64,000 nt of DNA from Andrena cerasifolii. Lineage: Eukaryota; Arthropoda; Insecta; Hymenoptera; Andrenidae. The stretch spans positions 13,764,001 to 13,828,000 of the forward strand of contig NC_135123.1 of NCBI RefSeq assembly GCF_050908995.1. The letters are read 5' to 3'. The translations under genes were made by a program, and so were the position numbers. Below are positions 22,601-28,930 of the stretch, in pieces; positions within the stretch are counted from its first letter, which is position 1, and each line of letters begins with the position of its first letter. The notes below the pieces were generated by a model that did no database searches, was not told the DNA's origin, and saw only the letters and a program-made list of their open reading frames with translations.

Positions 22601-25375
22601 TGGGTCGTTCATGTGCATCTGTCCACCTGGCTACCAGCAGATCGGCATGACAGACGAGTGCAAGGATATCAACGAGTGCTCGATCAACTCAGGCCTGTGT
22701 CGAAACGGTCGTTGCGTGAATTTGGAGGGCAGTTATCAGTGCCTCTGCTACGATGGCTTTGAGCAGAGTCAGGATGGAAAATCTTGCATAGGTACTGGCG
22801 GGGAAACATCCACAGATTGTTAAGTAAAGATGAATTCGGACTGAACATTTGATTTGCATCTAGACCGCAGGATGGGTTACTGTTTCTTGCAAACGATCGG
22901 GGGAAGGTGCACCGCGAGGACATTAGACTTGAAGACAGTTACCAAAGCAGACTGTTGCTGCACGATGGGCGCTGCCTGGGGACCTCACTGTGAAATTTGC
23001 CCCTCCAAGGATTCGGAGAATTACAACGAGCTCTGCTTGGACAAAGGCTTCTCTGTGACTGGGCAAGGTACTGCTATAGGGAAGAAGAAATTGGATGGTC
23101 CTTAAGCCGAAGATGCCTGTTACACATATTCTGAGTTGGAAATTCTCTTCTTTCAGACATCGACGAATGCAGAACTATTCCTGGTTTGTGTAACAACGGA
23201 TTGTGCATCAACACGCTCGGTTCCTACAGATGCGTTTGCAATAAGGGCTACAAGGCTGACAAGTCTGGAACTCAATGCGTTGGCAAGTATTCCAGCACTT
23301 TCTCTCGAAAACTAGGCTTCGCATGAACATTTCGATCTTGAGACGGAAGATCAAAGCCATTCTCACTGTATTCGGTAGCTAAGATTCACTTGTGTATTGA
23401 ATTTCAACCCGCAGACATAAACGAGTGCGAGCTAACGCCGAAGCCCTGCAAGTACAACTGCCAGAACACAGAAGGAAGTTTTATCTGTTCCTGCCCAGTT
23501 GGCTTCATCCTGAACCCCGACGGCGTCAGCTGCAGGGACCTCGACGAATGCGCGACTGGGAATCATTTGTGCCAACAGAATTGCATCAATACCCAGGGCA
23601 GCTATACTTGTGGCTGCCAGGAGGGTTACAATCAGGATGGCGATGCTTGTCACGGTTCGTAATTAATACGAATTCGTTATCGAACACCCAAGAAAGTAGT
23701 CAGCAGTGGCAGTAAAGTGGTTCATAATTCTGTGGTCCTGCAGACATAAACGAGTGCGAGCAGCCTGGAACTTGCCCGAAACCAGGTACCTGCGTCAACA
23801 CTTTGGGCAGCTTCCGGTGCATATGCCCAAGAGGGTTCAAGATCGATCCGTCAGGAAGATTCTGCGTCGACCAAAACGAGTGTGCCGATGACGCAACGTG
23901 TGACCATGGTTGCCAGGTAGAATCGTGCCATTTATTATAATAATACTCGTCCATTCACAAAAAGATTTCACTGACTTTTATCGTGGATGGGACCCATAGA
24001 ACTTCATGGGAAGCTATCGCTGTGGATGTCCCGACGGGTTCGTTCAGCATCTTTATTACAATCAGTGCATGGACGAGAACGAGTGCAGCACGTCACCGTG
24101 CGGAGATAACACCTGCATCAACACCATTGGCAGCTACAAATGTGGTTGCCCAGATGGCTATCAGTTCGACACTAACTTGCAAATTTGTGTTCAGGTGATG
24201 CTTCAACTTCTATGATACGAATAATCCATGTCCACTTCAGTTTCATTTCAATAATCCACTCTTAATCTGAATTTGCACTTCGAGTTCTTCTATAAGTTTA
24301 AAGGGCCAAGTAAGTAAGATTTAACAAATTTAGGTGAGCGCTGGGTGCATCGGCAGCCCGTGTGCATTCGGGTGCACTCCAAATGGAGCGAGCGGTTTCA
24401 GTTGCGGATGCCCAACTGGCTACCAGCGAATTGGACAGGTTCGTGAATCGTTTAAGTGAACCTTGGCGAGAAGAATTCTGATTTTAAAAGAATCTCGTCA
24501 AAAACAACTCTAATATATTCTAATTTTATTCGATCAGGGTCACTGTCTGTCCACGATAAACCCACTATCGCAGGGACACTATGGCGAGGACATCAGCAAC
24601 GCGCCAACCTTCGTGATCAATCCCGACCCTTATCACATACCACCAGCGGATGATAAGACGATATCGACGGAGGGTTGTTTCTCTTGCAAGGTATTCCATT
24701 TAAAGAACTTCTCCGTTTCACCATGTTCTTTCGCATATCTTCAGCTGTCCCTTTTTATTTGAAATGCAACGATGAAAATATCGAATAACGTGTTGAAAAG
24801 GTGAACGGTAAAGGAAGACGCACAAGGAGCGCACGAAATAGATCAGTGGACGAGGAACTTAGTACGCAACGAAGGGAAGTCATGAAGAGGCGATTCACGA
24901 GGAGGGCGAAGAGGCATCATCATGGCGAGGAATATGTTCTGAAGATCAGTCTGCGACAGACCAGGCACCGAATGAGAATCATTAAACTCCAGCCGGCTAT
25001 CAAGGTTGCTTAAAGAGTTCCAATTTCAGTTAATTAGAATTAAGGTGTAGGGATGTAGAGTTAAATACTCAGAGAGGCTGTTGTGCTTCGACGAGGGCTT
25101 GAAGTAGATTCCAACTGTTGACAATTTCACGGTTCCTATCGGCTGTTTTGCAGGACGAAGACATGGAGTACAGGATAGCCCGAGGCAACGACGACGATTA
25201 CTTCGAAATTCGTAATGAGTACGGAATCTGGGCGCTACATTTCCGCAGTCGATTGAAGGAGCCCGGGCAATTCAGGCTGGTGATCCACGGACGATCGAGA
25301 AACGGCACCACCGAGGAAAACGAAGTCTGGGAGAGGCCTCTCACCTTCAAAGTTCACGTAATAGTGACGGAGTAA
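4528..25375 (+). CDS. Fbn: Fibrillin, complete gene, 41 coding exons, 2,867 residues
   Basis: This encodes a secreted extracellular-matrix glycoprotein that assembles into microfibrils and, in known fibrillins, binds integrins and TGF-beta/BMP complexes. Exons were joined by hand: every junction keeps the frame, most introns are phase 1, and the coding length is 8,604 bases including the stop. Domain order is signal peptide, N-terminal unique domain, three EGF domains, hybrid 1, then calcium-binding EGF (cbEGF) arrays broken by TB domains and hybrid 2, and a C-terminal propeptide. There are nine 8-cysteine domains and about 48 EGF modules, the same plan and nearly the same length as human fibrillin-1 (2,871). 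cbEGFs show the D-I-N/D-E-C start and C-x-N-x4-G-S-F/Y-x-C core. The TB domains carry the C-C-C and G-x-A-W-G cores. There is no proline-rich spacer after TB1. The exact ends of small exons are predictions, but the identification is firm. Confidence 0.95.
4677..12082 (+). other. Fibrillin intron 1 (7.4 kb)
   Basis: This is by far the longest intron of the gene, whose other introns are mostly 60-750 bases. It starts GTGAGT and ends in a TTTTCTAG acceptor at 12082. I found no conserved reading frame, RNA gene or clear transposon inside it. Long first introns often hold enhancers, which is inference here. The short open frames on both strands look like chance. Confidence 0.7.
12083..13220 (+). 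CDS. Fbn: Fibrillin exons 2-5: unique N-terminal domain and EGF 1-3
   Basis: Exons are 12083-12165, 12663-12770, 12872-13006 and 13118-13220. Exon 2 gives the fibrillin N-terminal signature (G-P-N-V-C ... Y-C-C-P-G-W). Exon 3 is EGF1 (P-V-C-T-R-R-C). Exon 4 supplies a linker of about 17 residues plus EGF2 (C-R-A-H-C-I-N-G-N-C). Exon 5 is EGF3 (C-L-N-Q-G-R-C ... G-R-R-C-E-T-D-Y-R). These three EGFs lack the calcium-binding D-x-N/D-E-C start, as in other fibrillins, where this region drives end-to-end multimer assembly. The acceptor of exon 4 at 12871 is the choice that keeps phase and has a good pyrimidine tract. A shorter exon 4 using the AG at 12901 is possible. Confidence 0.85.
13295..13479 (+). 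CDS. Fbn: Fibrillin exon 6: hybrid domain 1
   Basis: The exon begins T-G-P-C-Y and contains L-C-C-A-T-V-G-K-G-W-G-H-P-C-E-R-C-P, the hallmark of the first hybrid domain of fibrillins and LTBPs. The L-C-C pair replaces the triple cysteine of ordinary TB domains, which separates hybrid from TB. In vertebrate fibrillins this domain lies next to the EGF2-EGF3 region that binds LTBPs and heparin. The exon ends phase 1 at a GTGAGT donor. Confidence 0.9.
13609..13857 (+). CDS. Fbn: Fibrillin exon 7: cbEGF 1-2
   Basis: Two calcium-binding EGF domains are present, starting D-I-N-E-C-E-A-I-P-G-L-C and D-R-D-E-C-Q-E-E-G-I-C. Both carry the C-V/I-N-T core with a hydroxylatable asparagine position. Phase 1 introns flank the exon. 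It corresponds to the pair between hybrid 1 and TB1 of vertebrate fibrillin. Confidence 0.9.
13987..14142 (+). CDS. Fbn: Fibrillin exon 8: TB domain 1
   Basis: The TB (8-cysteine) domain runs from G-L-C-Y-T-S-V through D-C-C-C-G-K-N-M-G-R-G-W-G to C-Y-I-C-P. The D-C-C-C and G-W-G strings are diagnostic. In human fibrillin-1 a proline-rich region follows this domain. Here the next exon begins after only a short linker, so that region is absent. The donor GTACGT at 14143 keeps phase 1. Confidence 0.88.
14315..15470 (+). CDS. Fbn: Fibrillin exons 9-12: cbEGF array after TB1
   Basis: Exons are 14315-14599, 14748-14870, 14958-15206 and 15351-15470, all phase 1 to phase 1. Exon 9 starts with a short unique string (D-D-Y-N-R-L-C) and holds modules starting I-N-E-C-A-L-R-P and D-I-D-E-C-Q-L-D-Y-C. 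Exon 10 holds one module (H-D-E-C-Q-D-T). Exon 11 holds two (D-I-N-E-C-A-D and D-M-D-E-C-S-T). Exon 12 holds one (D-I-D-E-C-L-S). The first module is unusual in lacking the aspartate before I-N-E-C, replaced by T-A, which should weaken calcium binding. Confidence 0.88.
15497..15745. mobile_element. Short foldback / MITE-like element inside fibrillin intron 12
   Basis: The ends are inverted: CCTGATAGCCA on the left pairs with TGGTTATCAGG on the right. Subterminal strings recur as inverted copies, for example CTGACATCAGAACCGTAG on the left against CTACGGTTCTGACGTCAG further right. The element is rich in TCTGATGTCAGA-type palindromic words. No coding capacity is seen. Flanking bases ATAACTAC and ATAATTAA could be a degenerate 8-bp target duplication. 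It lies wholly within the intron 15471-15804 and does not touch splice sites. Confidence 0.65.
15805..16020 (+). CDS. Fbn: Fibrillin exon 13: TB domain 2
   Basis: The TB domain begins D-L-C-Y-S-Q-Y-R-D-G-Q-C-S-N-P and contains S-C-C-C-C-T-V and G-W-G-S-T-C-Q-A-C-P. It carries four consecutive cysteines where the family normally has three, so one is extra and may be unpaired. The exon ends in the usual F-D-S-L-C-P-H-G-A-G linker. Phase 1 is kept at both ends. Confidence 0.9.
16088..16527 (+). CDS. Fbn: Fibrillin exons 14-15: cbEGFs across a GC-AG intron
   Basis: Exons are 16088-16287 and 16347-16527. Exon 14 holds a full cbEGF (D-I-N-E-C-A-Q-N-P) and the first part of a second (D-I-N-E-C-E-L-E-E), ending G-S-F-Q. 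Exon 15 continues C-I-C-P-S-G-T-R and adds a third (D-I-D-E-C-E-E-L-G-P). The intron of 59 bases is phase 0 and begins GCAAGT rather than GT. The GC start is required for the conserved G-S-F-Q-C-I-C join, because no GT donor nearby preserves it. Confidence 0.87.
16636..16941 (+). CDS. Fbn: Fibrillin exon 16: hybrid 2 region and cbEGF
   Basis: The exon starts with an 8-cysteine domain (G-S-C-W-T-K-M-I-D-G-R-C, then E-C-C-C-S-V-G-V-A-W-G-S-P-C-E-I-C). It is followed by a shortened EGF-like tail (C-E-C-S-K-G-Y-A-K-F-G-G-K-D-C) and a complete cbEGF (D-V-N-E-C-E-L-N-S-G-I-C). The domain order matches hybrid 2 of vertebrate fibrillins, which is likewise followed by an abbreviated G-K-G-Y segment. 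The exon ends phase 1 at CGTGAGT. Confidence 0.88.
17027..17368 (+). CDS. Fbn: Fibrillin exon 17: TB domain 3 with RGD tail, plus cbEGF
   Basis: The TB domain shows C-F-M-E-Y-R-H-G-Q-C, L-C-C-C-S-V-G-R-A-W-G and C-E-S-C-P. Directly after its final cysteine comes C-P-R-G-D-G-F. The RGD tripeptide is encoded at 17215-17223 and lies in the exposed linker before the cbEGF D-I-N-E-C-I-E-F-P-G-M-C. RGD is the integrin-binding motif of vertebrate fibrillins, where it lies within TB4 instead. Confidence 0.9.
17520..19396 (+). CDS. Fbn: Fibrillin exons 18-22: long cbEGF array between TB3 and TB4
   Basis: Exons are 17520-17645, 17753-18086, 18176-18342, 18565-18893 and 18970-19396. They encode eleven cbEGF modules in tandem, starting D-I-D-E-C-E-I-M-H-G and ending with D-I-D-E-C-E-N-P-Q-S-C. 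Two modules are split by introns: the third module of exon 19 (phase 2) and the third module of exon 21 (phase 0, after G-S-F-K). The tandem calcium-linked rods give fibrillin its stiffness. The block corresponds to the longest uninterrupted cbEGF run of vertebrate fibrillins. Confidence 0.9.
19479..19832 (+). CDS. Fbn: Fibrillin exon 23: TB domain 4 and cbEGF
   Basis: The TB domain runs from S-F-C-F-T-G-F-E-H through T-C-C-C-S-V-G-N-A-W-G-N-N-C-E-E-C-P. The tail G-Y-R-P-N-R-I-T-V-I-L-E-D-I-N-E-C matches the linker after TB4 of human fibrillin-1 almost exactly, which fixes its position in the protein. The integrin-binding RGD that vertebrate TB4 carries is missing. A cbEGF (E-E-H-E-N-I-C) completes the exon. 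Confidence 0.9.
19921..20034 (+). CDS. Fbn: Fibrillin exon 24: single cbEGF
   Basis: There is one module (D-I-N-E-C-A-L-H-P-Q-I-C-G-V-G-Y-C). The exon ends G-G plus one base that exon 25 completes to lysine, giving K-E-C-V-D-M-R-K-E-S-C-Y. The donor GTGCGT at 20035 is usable but not optimal. The module sits between TB4 and TB5. Confidence 0.85.
20116..20274 (+). CDS. Fbn: Fibrillin exon 25: TB domain 5
   Basis: The TB domain shows E-S-C-Y-L-G-Y-E-S-G-Q-C-F-N-P, L-C-C-C-S-M-G-A-A-W-G-S-P-C-E-K-C-P. After the last listed cysteine comes A-E-R-T-R, joined to the next exon. The donor is CGTAAGA at 20275. All expected TB cysteines are present once exon 26 is joined. Confidence 0.88.
20364..21506 (+). 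CDS. Fbn: Fibrillin exons 26-29: cbEGF array between TB5 and TB6
   Basis: Exons are 20364-20578, 20662-21019, 21097-21242 and 21398-21506. Exon 26 starts with the end of the TB5 linker (E-I-L-C-G-M-V-P-G-Q), then a cbEGF (E-I-D-E-C-S-L-M-P) and the start of another (D-E-N-E-C-L-Q). Exon 27 completes that module (I-P-N-P-C-S-G-N-A) and adds two more. Exons 28-29 hold one whole module and one split after D-I-D-E-C-R-E. The split introns (20579 and 21243) are phase 0 and fall just after the first cysteine region of a module. Confidence 0.88.
21600..21878 (+). CDS. Fbn: Fibrillin exon 30: cbEGF and TB domain 6
   Basis: A cbEGF (D-V-D-E-C-V-E-T-Q-G-I-C) is followed directly by a TB domain: E-S-C-Y-D-S-Y-A-R-G-R-C-S-Y-P, then H-C-C-C-T-M-G-K-A-W-G-K-Y-C-E-Q-C-P. 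Its cysteine spacing fits the family. Phase 1 is kept at both ends. Confidence 0.9.
21994..22791 (+). CDS. Fbn: Fibrillin exons 31-32: cbEGFs between TB6 and TB7
   Basis: Exons are 21994-22419 and 22543-22791. Exon 31 opens with the TB6 linker (E-E-F-R-R-L-C-P-E-G-P-G), then three modules starting D-L-N-E-C, D-N-N-E-C and D-V-N-E-C. Exon 32 has two (D-V-D-E-C-A-T-P and D-I-N-E-C-S-I-N). The modules with C-A-F-R-C and C-K-Y-Q-C have the compact second-to-third cysteine spacing also found at this place in vertebrate fibrillins. Confidence 0.9.
22864..23067 (+). CDS. Fbn: Fibrillin exon 33: TB domain 7
   Basis: This is the last TB domain: G-Y-C-F-L-Q-T-I-G-G-R-C, D-C-C-C-T-M-G-A-A-W-G-P-H-C-E-I-C-P, and the tail N-E-L-C-L-D-K-G-F. 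It matches TB7 of vertebrate fibrillins in order and in the G-P-H-C-E-I-C-P string. The exon ends phase 1 at GTACTG. Confidence 0.9.
23157..24438 (+). CDS. Fbn: Fibrillin exons 34-38: final EGF array, one GC-AG intron
   Basis: Exons are 23157-23282, 23415-23654, 23744-23916, 24000-24194 and 24334-24438. Six cbEGF modules start D-I-D-E-C-R-T-I, D-I-N-E-C-E-L-T, D-L-D-E-C-A-T-G, D-I-N-E-C-E-Q-P, D-Q-N-E-C-A-D-D and D-E-N-E-C-S-T-S. A seventh, degenerate module in exon 38 (S-A-G-C-I-G-S-P-C-A-F-G-C) has no D-x-N-E-C start. The intron after exon 34 begins GCAAGT at 23283. A GT donor at 23287 would break the frame, so GC-AG splicing is the better reading. Confidence 0.87.
24538..25375 (+). CDS. 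Fbn: Fibrillin exons 39-41: C-terminal unique region and asprosin-like propeptide
   Basis: Exons are 24538-24690, 24801-25004 and 25154-25375 (stop TAA). Exon 39 ends E-G-C-F-S-C-K, the two-cysteine string that precedes the furin site in fibrillins. Exon 40 follows with G-R-R-T-R-S-A-R and, 26 residues on, R-R-A-K-R, both candidate furin sites. After them comes an asprosin-like domain (E-Y-V-L-K-I-S ... I-I-K-L-Q-P-A-I-K, then D-D-D-Y-F-E-I-R and W-A-L-H-F-R). Cleavage would release about 103 or 129 residues. In known fibrillins, removing this propeptide is needed for assembly. Whether it acts as a hormone here is unknown. Confidence 0.9.
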
Positions 25376-26399
25376 CGCGTTTAGAGTTCAATGTTTCGGT
25401 TCTATTAGTCAATTTCCTCATTGCCACGCAGGACACCGGAATGAAAGCGATCCGAAACGGGGCGAGAGTACGCTGGGCTGAGTATTACAAACACGATCTT
25501 TTTGTTAAATTAGGTCAATCTTGAGGAGAAGCCGCGGATGCTTTAAATTTGTGTTCATTCGTAAGCAGACTTGTGTCGTTCCACTGCCAAATCATTGCCT
25601 TCTTATTACTTTTTCCCCTTAGGTAGAATGTCGCTGCGCCGCAGTTGCAACTGATCCTTTTCTAACACTGCCTTTGCCTCGTCTGTTTTACATCCCCTTT
25701 TGTCTTTTAAGCTTAACTCTTAGTCGAGAGAGGAACACATGGAAACTTGAAACTGCCTTGAGAATCTCTGCCATAAGTTTTTACCGCCCGCAATAACATA
25801 CGATACATAATAAATAACGTAGAAATAACACTCTAGGGATGTACAAAAAAAAAATGAACTTTTCTGTTAAGCCTAAGTAAATGGAGGAATGTATACATAC
25901 ACAGATATAGCTTTATATATTTATAAACGTTTATGGACAACTTAGCAGGTAACGAGACGAATCGATACAGAATGGTGCAGGAAGCCTGGCCTACGATCGA
26001 TCGAGATCCTGTCCACAGTTTTCGCTGCACCGTCGAACGAAGTGCCTTCGCGACAATTAAAAGAGAATTACGTAAGGATAGTTACGTTAATCGACACGAT
26101 AGTATGTACAATTTAATTAGAGGCAATCGCTGTGCAGCCTTAATTAGTGGTTTGAGTACTAAAGGGTGACGTACGCGATTGCTGTTACGATGAATATGTG
26201 AATAGAGATCGTTACGGATAGTTTTGTACAATTAGCGCGGATGCGAAGATTATTCCAGCCGAGATGGTTCATAAATATATGTATTATAAATCAAGCAGTT
26301 GAGTTTGTTCATTGACCTTAATGCGAGCAAAGATAGTCATCTCGAGTAAGATCAATTACAAAATTCGTAATTTCGAGAAGCTAAATGATATTCAGATAT
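25376..26399. other. Fibrillin 3' UTR and convergent intergenic gap
   Basis: An AATAAA signal lies at 25809-25814, about 435 bases after the stop, and would end a normal fibrillin 3' UTR. The rest separates the + strand fibrillin from the - strand mutarotase-like gene, with the two tails facing. No other gene is seen; the open frame at 25933-26169 has no recognised motif. Confidence 0.6.
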
Positions 26400-28352
26400 T
26401 TAACACTGCGATAGTAAGCCAAATCTGTAAGTCATGTCATGAGCATAAACTTTGCCAGGGAAGAGCATGCAAGAAGGAAAATCGCTGTTGTTAACAGCGT
26501 CGGGGTAGTTTTGTGGCGCCACAATGAACCCACCGTGTCTTCGGTATCGGACACCGTCCTTCCCCCAAATTTCCCTCTGCTCCCCATCGATGCCCTGCAA
26601 CGAATTACATTCAAAATATCCAACCTTCCCATAGTACTCGATCGGACAGTGAAATTTGAATGGTCTAACATCGTTGTCGTCCCCAAAGTAGTCTTCGAAA
26701 TCGGGTTGGTAAACAAGATCCGGGTCCGGCAAATCGTTCCCAGTAGAAAACTGCAGACCTGGTTGATTGGAGTATATTTCTAGGGTCCTTCCCGAGTCAG
26801 GGTGCAAAACTCTTTGATAGAAAGCGAAGGAATGTCAAGGGAAATGGTGCAGCCAACCAATGAAAATGATGAACCTTAGAAAATATTGATCACCCAGAAA
26901 AGGAGTTCCGCGATTTTCCCTTTACCGTCCCTTTTGTAGGAGGAATTAATTTTCTCAGTTGCAATGCAGTATTGGGAAGTGAATAAAAGGCCTCCGAAAT
27001 TTAGAGTGTTGCTAAAAAGATCCAGTCGCTCTCACTGAACAGTACCTATTTGATCCTGAATTTTCCTTGACTTACCTAGCGTGGAAACGATACGACCAGC
27101 AGCTGGGACTCGTAATGCAGAGGTTCTGGTTGTAACCACCCCCAGGTACGACGTAAAGCCGGTTCTTGGTCAACTGGGTCGGTAAACGTAGATCGTAGAC
27201 TGTGTGATCAACCGGATATATAGCACCTGTCGGCAAATTGTCTTTGATGTCGGCGAACGTCCAATTTCCAGCGTTAATGGAGACCACGTGCTTCTTCAAT
27301 TCATTTGGTCCAGTGGCCTGTAATCATAAAAAGTGAGAGGCCACAGTTATGAGAAGTTACAAATTTACGAGAGGTCAAGGGGAGGAGAGAGAAATACTGT
27401 TTCGATATACGAATTAGTGGATTATGATAGAGTACGTGTCCAGCAAGGTTCATCAGGCAATTAGTAGTGATATTAGCAGGCGTTGGCTGCGTTGCAGTCG
27501 CGCGAATGCTAATACGAAGCTGGTTATCATCCGTCCAAGAGTATTTGACCTGCGTCAACATATCTCCTGGATATCCTTCGCTGTTTGCTCGACTCAAATG
27601 GGACATCACCTGTTTAATCAGTATGACAGCCACTGAATTCCGCTTTCAAGGAAAGAGATCGCTCGAAATTAATTGATCAAGCAACTCTGTTGAAATTGTA
27701 CGAGACTGCTCGTTTACGGTAACTTTCGCACCACTTGCTTGTTCAGCACGAAAGACTGCCAATTGACGTTGTCAAATCCGAAGATGCCGCCGTTCATGTA
27801 ACTACAGTCGTCCTGGCCGTTCCACCCGCATCCGCATCCACGCGAGATTCGATTCACCACTCGTCCGATTATGCTCCCTATGTACCTGTTCTTCAAATAC
27901 CCTGATTATATTTCCACGAATGTTACGAATCCTCGAAGAAGATGCGGGAGTCGATGTCTTATAGTTTGTACTAAGAATTCAGACAAGTGGCCAAGTAATT
28001 TTGCTCTGGTAGGAATTTTTTACCATCCATTTCGTCGAAGCCTAAAACAACGTCGCCTAAAATTCCTGATTTATTTGGAACTTTGATAGACTGGATGCCA
28101 GCGCCCCAGGATATCACTTGCACCGATGCTTTGTGGTTGTTGGTCAGTGTATACCTAAGGCACAGTTTTCTATAGCAGTTCCTTAAGAAATTTGATGGTA
28201 AGAGAAAAAGTAATGACATGTTCGTCCTGATATGCACCGATGATTGCATTGTACCTTCTGACAATATTAAGCGGCCTGTTTTGCTCATTGCGATCTGGCC
28301 TGGGCACAAACCCAAAGCCATCTTCCTCGACGAAAGTACCAGCTGTGGACAT
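26400..28352 (-). CDS. Galactose mutarotase (aldose 1-epimerase) fold protein, probable pseudoenzyme
   Basis: There are six coding exons in transcript order: 28352-28255, 28154-28024, 27901-27735, 27609-27436, 27317-27076 and 26811-26400. All junctions are GT-AG and in frame, giving 407 residues. Family strings are plain: V-I-S-W-G-A-G, G-R-V-V-N-R-I, G-G-I-F-G-F-D, S-E-G-Y-P-G, M-N-L-A-G, G-R-T-L-E-I-Y, Q-P-G-L-Q-F, Q-N-Y-P-D-A-V-N. By hand alignment to human GALM, the catalytic residues H107, H176, D243 and E307 are N113, N182, N253 and A369 here. R90 keeps a conserved active-site arginine. Ten cysteines occur, three of them in a rewritten loop (residues 99-109). An insertion of about 45 residues sits at 297-350. 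The ATG at 28352 follows an AG at 28366, so an upstream exon may exist. I see no signal peptide. Catalysis is unlikely; sugar binding is possible. Confidence 0.88.
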
Positions 28353-28552
28353 GATGCAAGGTGAACTGAAATTTTTACCCTTTTCCAAACAATTCAACTT
28401 CTCACGCTCAATTTAGTTTCCTTGCATATTTGTTCCTACAATTTTCCAAATACCAGAATTCTAGCAGAATTTTGACAGTCAGTCATCCTGACGAGGTTAC
28501 TATCTCAAATACTTGTCTCAAAGGGAGGCAACTTCGCGCCTGACAAGAAGCA

Positions 28553-28930
28553 GGAGAAAACAATTGAGGACCTTGCAGCAAGAGGGGTGCAAGTGCATTT
28601 TTTACAGTTTTCGAGGCAAATCCAATAACAAATGAGCGATTTATTGGAAATTTTCAACCTGCACACATTACTGTTTTGTGTAATATTTTTGTTTTGGGCA
28701 GCTCCAGATTTGAAAAATTCGCCAGAAATGGAAATAAAAACTTATCGACTCACTTATGTACTTATTACGTGGAAATATATATATTTTTCAATTAGTGTTC
28801 TCTTTTTAATGTTAAATCAAAGCCAATAAATTTATAAACAGTATTTTTTAATTTACTCGAAGTTAGTAAAGATGCAGCTGCACACCACTTGCTGCAAAGT
28901 CCTGAATTCTCGTTTGCATGTCAGAGTACC
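28553..28930. repeat. Imperfect inverted repeat of about 60 bp around an AT-rich core
   Basis: On the + strand, the bases from about 28856 to 28915 (core TTGCTGCAAAGTCCTGAATT) match the reverse complement of about 28560-28620 (core TTGCTGCAAGGTCCTCAATT), with scattered mismatches along 50-60 bases. The spacer of about 240 bases is very AT-rich. It may be a decayed foldback element. No target duplication was found. It lies just 5' of the mutarotase-like gene. Confidence 0.5.

Noticed and set aside
28547..28596. Possible signal-peptide exon for the mutarotase-like gene (- strand M-H-L-H-P-S-C-C with a hydrophobic run)
   Set aside because: No GT donor in that frame gives the phase 2 needed to join the acceptor at 28366, and the same bases form one arm of an inverted repeat.
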